Positions 49,574-56,717 of a DNA stretch of 64,000 nucleotides are shown one piece after another. A program made the position numbers and the translations under genes. Position 1 is the stretch's first letter; every line of letters starts with the position of its first letter. Origin of the DNA: Bacteroidota bacterium (GTDB lineage: Bacteria; Bacteroidota; Bacteroidia; Chitinophagales; Saprospiraceae); NCBI GenBank assembly GCA_030147525.1, contig JASBVF010000016.1, positions 62,001 through 126,000 on the forward strand, written 5' to 3'. The notes beneath the pieces were generated by a model, which saw nothing but the letters and a program-made list of their open reading frames with translations, searched no databases and was not told the origin of the DNA.

Positions 49574-49581
49574 TATCTTTG
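49574..49581 (+). promoter_or_regulatory. -7 promoter element of the SDR/DUF6134/epimerase cluster
   Basis: TATCTTTG is an exact TAnnTTTG about 140 bp before the SDR start. No clear -33 was found, as expected if an activator is needed. Confidence 0.4.
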
Positions 49582-49662
49582 GTAAACAGCCCTGAAGTAA
49601 CCACAAGAACCCAAAATCCTGAAAACAATTCCCCAATAACCGGCTCCTAAAAAACCAGTCCT

Positions 49663-49693
49663 CCTGCCGGGGTTGTCAAAAAATTCCGGCAGG
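49663..49693 (+). promoter_or_regulatory. Stem-loop in the SDR leader RNA
   Basis: CCTGCCGG (49663-49670) and CCGGCAGG (49686-49693) form a perfect 8-bp GC-rich stem with a 15-base loop in the 5' untranslated region, 27 bp before the start codon. It has no T run, so is more likely a translational or stability element than a terminator. Confidence 0.4.
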
Positions 49694-49720
49694 TATTTCA
49701 GAACCGGAAAAACTCAGATC

Positions 49721-50530
49721 ATGAAACTGGAAGGCAAAGTTGCAATCATCACCGGATCGTCGAGAGGGATTGGTAAAACTATTGCCTGGCGACTGGGTAA
49801 GGAAGGCGCTAAAGTGGTCGTCAATGGCCGAAAAGAGTCCCGGCTTTCAAACACACTGGCATTTCTGAAAAACGAAGGTATCGAAGCCGCCGCCTGTGCG
49901 GCAGACGTTTCGATCCCCGAAGATTGCCGGAAACTGGTGGAATATGCCGTCAATGAATTCGGAAGTGTGGATATCCTCGTCAACAATGCGGGCGTGGGAT
50001 CGAGAGGGTATTTTGAAAATACAAATCCGGACGTTTTTCGCCAGCTGGTGAATATCAACATTTTAGGCTCCGTTTACCCGACGCTCGAAGCGATACCGGA
50101 TTTAAAGAAAAATAAAGGCAGCGTCATCTTCATCTCATCGCTGGCCGGCTTCCGGGGTATGCCCGACAAAGCTCCCTACTGTATGACCAAAATGGCGCAA
50201 ACCTCGCTGGCCGAGTCGCTTCACAATGAATTGATGCAAGCGGGCGTCCACGTTGGCATCGTTTACGTGAATGCTACGGTGAATGATCCTGAAAAACGGG
50301 TGCTGAATGCGGACGGTTCCTGGAAACCCCTGCTGCAAAGAAACAGCATCTGGCTGGATACCCAGGAAGACGTGGCACGTGTGGTTTTGAATATGATTAA
50401 AAAACGACAGTTCAAGTCCATCGTCGGGCTGAAGGGTAAGTTCTACTACCTGCTGCAAAAGCTGGTGCCCTGGTTCGTCGATTTCACCTTCCGGCACAAC
50501 CTGGAAGTGATCGAAGAACTGGACGAGTGA
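49721..50530 (+). CDS. Classical short-chain dehydrogenase/reductase (FabG-like)
   Basis: This oxidoreductase starts at ATG 49721 (MKLEGKVAIITGSSRGIGK). The cofactor loop TGSSRGIG is at residues 11-18, Arg37 (NGRKES) suggests NADP, NNAG is at 88-91, and the catalytic Ser139 or Ser140, Tyr153 and Lys157 are present in unusual context (PYCMTK). At 269 residues it is like 3-oxoacyl-ACP reductases but has a basic C-terminal part after residue 220 (FKSIVGLKGKFYYLLQKLVPWF) that may touch a membrane. It heads a three-gene cluster with a DUF6134 protein and an epimerase-like protein, 35 and 51 bp apart. The substrate is unknown. Confidence 0.88.
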   Translation: MKLEGKVAIITGSSRGIGKTIAWRLGKEGAKVVVNGRKESRLSNTLAFLKNEGIEAAACAADVSIPEDCRKLVEYAVNEFGSVDILVNNAGVGSRGYFENTNPDVFRQLVNINILGSVYPTLEAIPDLKKNKGSVIFISSLAGFRGMPDKAPYCMTKMAQTSLAESLHNELMQAGVHVGIVYVNATVNDPEKRVLNADGSWKPLLQRNSIWLDTQEDVARVVLNMIKKRQFKSIVGLKGKFYYLLQKLVPWFVDFTFRHNLEVIEELDE

Positions 50531-50565
50531 GCCTGCAACCCATTTTTTCATCAAAAAAATAAGCC

Positions 50566-51153
50566 ATGTTCTGGATCACATTTTTTGAAATATTGATGCT
50601 CGGGCTGCTTGCAGCGCCAAATGACGAGGTGATTTTGTTCGACGTCATTTTGCGGGACAAGGTGGTCGGTGAACTAAGGGCGGTGAAAACCACAACGGCC
50701 ACCCAAACCACTTACCATAGTTTTACGAACATCCGTACCAGTTTCATCACAAAACTGGAGGTGGATTACACGACCCGGGTGGTTTACCGGGAGGGTACCC
50801 TGGCAGATGCAAAGGTGGACATATCAGTCAATGGCAGAACCTTCACAGATACGCACACGAAACTGGTGAACGGCCAATACCAGTTTTTCAAAAGCGGCAA
50901 ACTGGAAAAGACACTGGATTTGCCCATCCGGTACTCTTCCATTCAGCTCATTTTCGAGGAACCGTCTCTGATTGCCAGGGCCTACTCGGAGGAGAGCGGC
51001 GGATTTTTCACCATCGAAAAAACAGAGCGAAATATCTACGAGAAAGTCAATTCAAGAGGTAAAAAGAGCATTTATGAATACCAAAACCGGGCTTTGAAAA
51101 GCATCGACCTGGATGCAGGGCTGATCAGTTTTGAAATGGTGCTCAAGGACTGA
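50566..51153 (+). CDS. DUF6134-like secreted protein
   Basis: The 195-residue protein starts with a hydrophobic segment (MFWITFFEILMLGLLAAP), a probable signal peptide. The rest is beta-rich: DVILRDKVVGELRAVKTTTATQTTYHSF as two strands, then repeated strands with Arg and Tyr (KLEVDYTTRVVYREGTLADAKVDI), the pattern of DUF6134 proteins of Bacteroidota, which resemble a lipid-binding or DUF3108-like barrel. Function is unknown. It lies between the SDR and an epimerase-like gene, so the three products may act on the same envelope lipid or sugar. Confidence 0.7.
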   Translation: MFWITFFEILMLGLLAAPNDEVILFDVILRDKVVGELRAVKTTTATQTTYHSFTNIRTSFITKLEVDYTTRVVYREGTLADAKVDISVNGRTFTDTHTKLVNGQYQFFKSGKLEKTLDLPIRYSSIQLIFEEPSLIARAYSEESGGFFTIEKTERNIYEKVNSRGKKSIYEYQNRALKSIDLDAGLISFEMVLKD

Positions 51154-51204
51154 AGCCTGCCTGACCGGTAGTTTTCAAAACCGGTTTTCAAAAAATATTA
51201 AATC

Positions 51205-52233
51205 ATGACAACCCTGATAACCGGCGCCAATGGCTATATCGGTAGCCATCTGGTCGATCAACTATTGCAAAACGGGTACGGCGTCAATACCCTGATTCTT
51301 GAAGGTACCGATGCATCGATACTTGAGAACAAACCCGTCAAAATTTTTTTCGGTGATGTCCTAAGTCCCGAAAGCGTGGAACAGGCTGTAGAGGGCTGCG
51401 AAACGGTATTTCACCTGGCCTCCCTCGTCGGAATTTGGAATAAAAATTCCGGGTTGTTTCACAAAATTAATGTTGAAGGCACGGAAAATCTGCTGCGAGC
51501 CTGCTGGCGACAGGGTGTTCGGCGGGTGTTGATTTGTTCTTCGTGCGGGATTTTCGGACCCTCGAAAAATGGGGAGTCTGTGAATGAAAAACGCTTGGGC
51601 AGCATCCGGCTCTCCGATCCTTACGAAGTTTCAAAATACCGTCAGGTAGAGTTAGGTAAACGCTACATCGGGAAGGGACTTGAGGTGGTTTTTGTTTATC
51701 CCACCCGCGTGTTTGGGGCTGGCATCCGTAGCGATGGGAATTCGCTCACCTCCATACTCGAAGGTGTGGCCAACGGTACCTGGCGCATCATCCTGGGCAG
51801 CGGAAAAAACGTGGCGAATTACATTTTTGTAAATGACGTAGTGCAAGGCATGCTGCTGGCGATGGAAAAAGGGACGAATGGCGAAGGCTATATTCTTGGG
51901 GGCTCAAATGTGACGTACAACCAACTGTTTAGGTTGTTGCAGCGCATTACCGGTAAGCAGATCAGACTGTTGAAGGTACCATACTCTGTGCTTCGGGCAG
52001 TTGCTTTTTTTGAAGAAATCCGGGCAAAAATTACCTGCAAAAAACCATTTATCACCGCCCATGCTGCCAGGAAATATACCTCTGACTGGCCTGTTTCCAC
52101 TCAGAAAATACAGCAACTCGGCTTCCTGCCGACGCCGCTGGAGGAGGCTCTGCGCCTTACCATCCTGCCGGACAAACCTTCCATTTCCGGAAGCCTTGCC
52201 GGCGCAGAGCCTTTGCTGCAAAGGGCTGTTTAA
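51205..52233 (+). CDS. NAD-dependent epimerase/dehydratase (extended SDR)
   Basis: This 342-residue extended SDR has TGANGYIG at residues 6-13, GDVLSPESV for adenine contact, FHLASLVG, the catalytic Ser112 or Ser113 (CSSCGIFG), and Tyr140 and Lys144 in PYEVSKYRQVE. The C-terminal half (YIFVNDVVQGMLLAMEKGTNGEGYILGG) is typical of hopanoid-associated sugar epimerase or 3-beta-hydroxysteroid dehydrogenase-like proteins. The product could be a nucleotide-sugar epimerase or an isoprenoid/steroid-like oxidoreductase. It ends the SDR/DUF6134/epimerase cluster. Confidence 0.85.
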   Translation: MTTLITGANGYIGSHLVDQLLQNGYGVNTLILEGTDASILENKPVKIFFGDVLSPESVEQAVEGCETVFHLASLVGIWNKNSGLFHKINVEGTENLLRACWRQGVRRVLICSSCGIFGPSKNGESVNEKRLGSIRLSDPYEVSKYRQVELGKRYIGKGLEVVFVYPTRVFGAGIRSDGNSLTSILEGVANGTWRIILGSGKNVANYIFVNDVVQGMLLAMEKGTNGEGYILGGSNVTYNQLFRLLQRITGKQIRLLKVPYSVLRAVAFFEEIRAKITCKKPFITAHAARKYTSDWPVSTQKIQQLGFLPTPLEEALRLTILPDKPSISGSLAGAEPLLQRAV

Positions 52234-52421
52234 TCCTCTGATAATTTTTATTTCAGTGAAAAAGTGAATAGGCAGAGGCCGGCTTTTTGTATTTACCGGA
52301 TGTTAAGCTTCGTTTAAAATTTATGAAATGGCCACGTTGCATTTCCTCTTACATCCGCTTGCCCGCCGTCGAAACATTGGGTAGTTTACTCCAAAATCAG
52401 GCAGGGTTGTTAAAAGTTAGA

Positions 52422-52429
52422 TAGTTTTG
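52422..52429 (+). promoter_or_regulatory. -7 promoter element of the DUF5686 gene
   Basis: TAGTTTTG is an exact TAnnTTTG about 200 bp before the start codon. No -33 at proper spacing was seen. Confidence 0.4.
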
Positions 52430-52561
52430 CACTGATTTTAAAGCAAGGGCAACTTTTTAGGTACTGACAAGTTTTTGTTTAGCAAAAAGCCTTTAAAATA
52501 TTTTCGATAGCCTACTTAACTACCAACTTAAGATTATTGGCCCCGCAAATTACTCCTGCCT

Positions 52562-52595
52562 GGAGGGCAACTAAAAATCCGGCAGAAAGCCCTCC
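52562..52595 (+). promoter_or_regulatory. Stem-loop in the DUF5686 leader RNA
   Basis: GGAGGGC (52562-52568) and GCCCTCC (52589-52595) pair perfectly over 7 bp with a 20-base loop, 35 bp before the start codon. It lacks a T run. Confidence 0.35.
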
Positions 52596-52630
52596 GAAAA
52601 CACCAATACCAAAATGAAGAAATAGGATTT

Positions 52631-55213
52631 ATGGACTTTGTGAAAATCAAAAATCAACTGTTTTTAGGCCTGTTTTTGTGTTTGTTTGCGAGCGCAGGTT
52701 TTTCTCAAAAAATGACAACGGTGAAAGGGCTGGTCGTTGATGCCGACACCAAAGAGCCGCTGCCGTTTGTCAATATTGCCTTCCTGGGTACTACCATTGG
52801 TACCACAACGGAAATGGATGGTACCTACCTTATCGAGTCGAAGTGGGCGACTGATTCTATTCAGGTTTCTTACGTGGGCTACGAAATGCAGACGGTCGGT
52901 ATTCAGCTTGGAGCGAAGCAGGAGGTGAATGTGGCGCTGGTGCCGGTTTCTATTAAAATTTCAACCGTTGAGGTGAAAGCTAAGCGGGGCGGTTACAAGC
53001 GCCGGGGAAATCCAGCGGTGGAGTTGATGAAAAATGTTATCGACCACAAGAGTGACAATCGCATGGAAGCGCTGGATTATTATGCTTACGATAAGTACGA
53101 GAAGGTTCAGTTTGACATCAATAACTTTGACCCCGACAAGCTGAAGAAAAAGCGGGCGTTCAAGAATTTTCAGTTTCTATTCGATTACGTGGATACCTCC
53201 GAGTTTAACGGGAAACCCTTCCTGCCTTTTTTTATTCAGGAAACGTCTGCTAAAGTTTATTACCGAAAAAGCCCGGAGAGCAAGAAAGAATTCAGGGAAG
53301 GTGTGAAAGTAACAGGTCTGCAGGATTACATAGACCTGGAGGATATGACGACGATGTTGGATGTGCTTTATCAGAAAGTAAACATCTACGACGACAACGT
53401 TCGAATTCTTGACTTGCCGTTCATGAGCCCGCTCAGCCCGCTGGCGAATACCTACTACCGTTTTTACATCACTGACACGGCTGCCGTAGTGAATAATTAT
53501 CCCTGCACGAAGATATCGTTCATGCCGGTTAACAATCAGAATATTGCCTTCAAAGGCGATCTGTACATTCTTCGGGATTCGAGTTATGCTGTGGTGAAAG
53601 CAGATTTTGGTATCACCCGGCAAATTAACCTCAATTTCATCCAGGATTTAAAACTCGTGCAGGAGTTCGAAAAAATGGACGGTGTCTGGGCGATCAGTGA
53701 TGACAGGTTGTTCATCGATTTTGCCCCCTTCAAAAAAGGAACCGGAATCTACGGAACCAGGGTAGTGTCTTACCAGGATTTTATCCTCAATGAAAAAGCG
53801 GATGATAAGTTTTACGGTGGAACTGACAACGTCATCGAAGCCGATAGTGCCTACAAACGGGACGCCGAGTTCTGGAGCGAGGCCCGGCATGATACGCTTT
53901 CAGCCAAGGAAGAAGGCATTTATGAAATGATCGACACCTTGAAAAGAGTGCCGACTTTTAAAACTGTGCTGAATGTGCTGACCCTGCTTGGTACTGGCTA
54001 CAAAGCATTCGGACCGGTTGATGTGGGGCCCATCGCCGCTTTTTACAGTTTTAACCCGGTTGAAGGCTTGCGTCTGAAAGTTGGTGGTGAAACCAACCTG
54101 AAGATGCACCCCAAAATGATGTTTGCAGGCTACGCAGCTTATGGCTTTAAAGATGAGGAGTGGAAATACGGAGGGGCTTTCACCTACTCTTTCAGGGAGA
54201 ATTTTAAACAAAACCCGAGACATTATTTCCGGCTGGCCTATCAGCGGGATGTTAATCTCGTGGGCCAGATTCTTGAGTTTTCAAGGGCGGACAACTTCTT
54301 TTTGTCTTTTCAGCGGGGCAGCATCGACCGGATGTTGTTCATCGATAAATATTCGGCGGAATATTTTCTTGAGTTGGACAACAATCTTTCCTGGCAACTC
54401 AACTACACCAACATGAACCAGGAAGCGATCGGCTCGCTTCAACTCAACCGGTACAACCCAATTACCAATGAGCTGGAATCACTGCCTGAAATTCGTACCA
54501 GTGAGCTGAGTTTTCAGATGCGTTTTGCTCCCAATGAGCAATACGTACAGGGCCGCTCATACCGAATGCCGTTTTTCAATAAATATCCTGTCTTCACCTT
54601 CCGGTTTACGGCAGGCATGAAGGACTGGCTGGGTGGACAATACGAATACCAGGGCGCTTCGCTCAATATTTTCAAACGATTCTACATGTCGCTGTTGGGT
54701 TCGATGCGGATAGATGCTGAAATTGGAAAATTTTGGGGTGAGGGTATTCCCTATTTTATGTTGCATTTGCCGAAGGCAAACCAAAGTTACGCCTACCGTA
54801 CGACCTCTTTCAACATGATGAATTACCAGGAGTTTGTGAGTGACGAATACGCCTGGCTGATGGTCGAGCATAATTTTAACGGGTTTATTTTTAATAAAAT
54901 CCCATTGCTACGCAAAGCAAAGCTGCGTGAAGTAATCACGTTCAAAGCAATTTATGGCAACCTGACTGACGACAATAATCCAAATACCAATCCTGAATTT
55001 ATTCAATTTGTAAAAACCGACGACGGAAGGCCGGTCTCCTACAACCTGCAGGAGAAACCCTACATGGAGGCCAGTGTCGGGGTAGGCAACATCGTTAAAT
55101 TCCTTCGGATTGATGTACTGCGCAGGCTCACTTACCTTGACAATCCTGAAGTTCCTACCATGTTTGGTGTGAAAGGACTTGGGCTGAGGGCAAGAGTAAA
55201 ATTCGAATTCTAA
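52631..55213 (+). CDS. DUF5686 outer-membrane protein with carboxypeptidase-like domain
   Basis: The 860-residue protein has a signal peptide (LFLGLFLCLFASAGFSQ), a carboxypeptidase regulatory-like beta-sandwich domain (about 28-115; VKGLVVDADTKEPLPFVNIAF, GTTTEMDGTYLIES, VSYVGYEMQTV) as found on TonB-dependent receptors, and the DUF5686 region from about residue 120 (GNPAVELMKNVIDHKSDNR). The C-terminal half is a series of amphipathic beta strands ending FGVKGLGLRARVKFEF, so an outer-membrane barrel is likely. Function is unknown; the family is abundant in Bacteroidota. It stands as a single transcription unit with a long leader. Confidence 0.88.
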   Translation: MDFVKIKNQLFLGLFLCLFASAGFSQKMTTVKGLVVDADTKEPLPFVNIAFLGTTIGTTTEMDGTYLIESKWATDSIQVSYVGYEMQTVGIQLGAKQEVNVALVPVSIKISTVEVKAKRGGYKRRGNPAVELMKNVIDHKSDNRMEALDYYAYDKYEKVQFDINNFDPDKLKKKRAFKNFQFLFDYVDTSEFNGKPFLPFFIQETSAKVYYRKSPESKKEFREGVKVTGLQDYIDLEDMTTMLDVLYQKVNIYDDNVRILDLPFMSPLSPLANTYYRFYITDTAAVVNNYPCTKISFMPVNNQNIAFKGDLYILRDSSYAVVKADFGITRQINLNFIQDLKLVQEFEKMDGVWAISDDRLFIDFAPFKKGTGIYGTRVVSYQDFILNEKADDKFYGGTDNVIEADSAYKRDAEFWSEARHDTLSAKEEGIYEMIDTLKRVPTFKTVLNVLTLLGTGYKAFGPVDVGPIAAFYSFNPVEGLRLKVGGETNLKMHPKMMFAGYAAYGFKDEEWKYGGAFTYSFRENFKQNPRHYFRLAYQRDVNLVGQILEFSRADNFFLSFQRGSIDRMLFIDKYSAEYFLELDNNLSWQLNYTNMNQEAIGSLQLNRYNPITNELESLPEIRTSELSFQMRFAPNEQYVQGRSYRMPFFNKYPVFTFRFTAGMKDWLGGQYEYQGASLNIFKRFYMSLLGSMRIDAEIGKFWGEGIPYFMLHLPKANQSYAYRTTSFNMMNYQEFVSDEYAWLMVEHNFNGFIFNKIPLLRKAKLREVITFKAIYGNLTDDNNPNTNPEFIQFVKTDDGRPVSYNLQEKPYMEASVGVGNIVKFLRIDVLRRLTYLDNPEVPTMFGVKGLGLRARVKFEF

Positions 55214-55272
55214 GCCGGAAACTCCCGGTTTGCTTAAACACGATTTTCTGAATGGTTGCGAGAATTAGTCAC

Positions 55273-55280
55273 TACTTTTG
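55273..55280 (+). promoter_or_regulatory. -7 promoter element of the CDP-alcohol phosphotransferase gene
   Basis: TACTTTTG matches TAnnTTTG exactly, 31 bp before the ATG at 55311. It overlaps an in-frame ATG at 55278, which argues against that earlier start. Confidence 0.5.
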
Positions 55281-55310
55281 CCACATTTCGCAAACTCATC
55301 CCACCTTACT

Positions 55311-56024
55311 ATGAGTGAGAACCTGCTAAAAAAATATGGACAGCCCCTGGTTTACAGGGTCATCAATCCTTTGATTGATTTGCTGGTAAAATGGAAGGTG
55401 CAACCTAACACCATTACTACTACCGGTTTGATTATTAACACCCTGGCAACTATCATTTTTATTTATGGTGGTGAAACAGGGGAGCGAAACGATCACTCCT
55501 ACATAGGTTGGGCCGGCGGAGTCATCCTTTTTGCCGGTTTGTTTGACATGATTGACGGGAGGTTGGCCAGGGTAGGAAAAATGGCATCAAAATTCGGGGC
55601 ATTGTATGACTCGGTGCTGGACCGGTACAGCGAAATGATCATGTTTCTTGGCATTTGCTGGTATCTGGTAGCACAAAGCTACTTTCTGAGTTCTTTGTTT
55701 GCTTTCATTGCAATGATTGGCTCAGTTATGGTGAGTTATGTAAGAGCCAGGGCGGAAGGCCTTGGAGCGCACGCTGATGTTGGCATTATGCAGCGGCCCG
55801 AACGGGTGATCATCATCGGGGTTTCAGCCATTGCCTGCGGTGTTTTTTCTTCAATCGGGGGCTCCGAAGTGAAAATAACGGTGGACTGGCTGCCGATTCC
55901 GCTGTTCGAAACCATCACTATCTTCACCTTTCCGCTGGTTGTGATGGCTGTATTGACCAACGTTACGGCTATCAACCGGCTGATGTACAGCAAAAAAGAA
56001 CTGGAAAACAACGAAAAATTTTAG
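55311..56024 (+). CDS. CDP-alcohol phosphatidyltransferase family protein
   Basis: This integral membrane enzyme transfers a phosphatidyl or similar group from a CDP-alcohol. From ATG 55311 it has 237 residues and about six membrane helices. The family signature is complete: Asp79, Asp82, Gly83, Ala86, Arg87, Gly96, Asp100 and Asp104, in FDMIDGRLAR and FGALYDSVLD, with exact family spacing. The likely product is a phosphatidyl-alcohol such as phosphatidylinositol or its phosphate, but the acceptor cannot be read from the sequence. The next gene follows 57 bp later. Confidence 0.9.
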   Translation: MSENLLKKYGQPLVYRVINPLIDLLVKWKVQPNTITTTGLIINTLATIIFIYGGETGERNDHSYIGWAGGVILFAGLFDMIDGRLARVGKMASKFGALYDSVLDRYSEMIMFLGICWYLVAQSYFLSSLFAFIAMIGSVMVSYVRARAEGLGAHADVGIMQRPERVIIIGVSAIACGVFSSIGGSEVKITVDWLPIPLFETITIFTFPLVVMAVLTNVTAINRLMYSKKELENNEKF

Positions 56025-56081
56025 CACAACTTTGGCAAGCGTCAATTGAAATTTTTGATTGCTTAAATTCATCAACTTATC

Positions 56082-56660
56082 ATGAACCGGTTTATCATCG
56101 TTTTTCTGTTTTCAGGAATTTTCTCTTTCGGTGCCATGGCCCAAAGCAAGGCCAGCGCACCTGTTGAAGAAGTGCTGCCTAGATCAAGGCCCAAAGATTT
56201 TCCCGTTCCTCCCAAAAAGGACAATTCGCTTTTTTACATTCAGCGAAACAAGAATACAAATACCATCGTCTACGACGCCAACCTGCTCAGCGACGGCTCG
56301 TACGATCCCTCAAAACCCATCGACGTTTACTGGTTGCGTTATGGCAGCACAGGCGACAGAGCCGAGCTCAGCTGGCTGCAACGCACTTTTGCCTATGGAT
56401 ATAAGGCAAAAGAAGATCGCAATGTCAAGGATAGCTACTGGGCGACCCTCACTGCCTACGACGGTCGTAAAATTCACCTCGAAAAAAAGGATGGAAAACC
56501 GGTTGCAACCATGACCATCAAAGGAAAATACTGCCGGTTAACACACATCTGGGTGTATGCTGAAGAAACCGGCGCCTGGCCCAACGTTTTACACGTCGAT
56601 ATTCACGGAGTGGACATGATTACCGGGAAACCTTACATGGAGCGAATCAATAACAAATAA
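56082..56660 (+). CDS. DUF4833 domain secreted protein
   Basis: The 192-residue protein has a signal peptide (FLFSGIFSFGAMAQ) and the DUF4833 pattern: SLFYIQRNKNTNTIVYDANLL, KPIDVYWLRYGSTGDRAELSWLQRTFAYGYKAK in two parts, and IKGKYCRLTHIWVYAEE near the end. Function is unknown; the domain is probably an all-beta periplasmic fold. It lies next to the CDP-alcohol phosphotransferase gene and may be co-transcribed with it. A perfect 30-bp palindrome ends the unit. Confidence 0.8.
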   Translation: MNRFIIVFLFSGIFSFGAMAQSKASAPVEEVLPRSRPKDFPVPPKKDNSLFYIQRNKNTNTIVYDANLLSDGSYDPSKPIDVYWLRYGSTGDRAELSWLQRTFAYGYKAKEDRNVKDSYWATLTAYDGRKIHLEKKDGKPVATMTIKGKYCRLTHIWVYAEETGAWPNVLHVDIHGVDMITGKPYMERINNK

Positions 56661-56680
56661 GCCATCAGACACTGATGGAA

Positions 56681-56717
56681 AAGGTGCCGCCGGGATCCCG
56701 GCGGCACCTTTTTTTAT
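56681..56717. terminator. Perfect 30-bp palindromic terminator
   Basis: Bases 56681-56710 read the same on both strands (centre GGGATCCC), with T runs on either side. It separates convergent DUF4833 and CotH genes. A small CATCAG/CTGATG hairpin precedes it at about 56663-56677. Confidence 0.85.

Larger units (their letters stand above)
52234..52630. other. 397-bp non-coding region with promoter and 5' stem-loop
   Basis: There is no protein gene. It contains an exact TAnnTTTG at 52422-52429, a GGAGGGC/GCCCTCC 7-bp stem at 52562-52595, and a three-codon frame (Met-Lys-Lys-stop) at 52614-52625, five bases before the DUF5686 start. The implied leader of almost 200 nt is unusually long for this window. 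Confidence 0.5.

Noticed and set aside
52614-52625. Three-codon frame Met-Lys-Lys-stop before the DUF5686 gene as a gene
   Set aside because: Too short to distinguish from chance; mentioned only as part of the leader.
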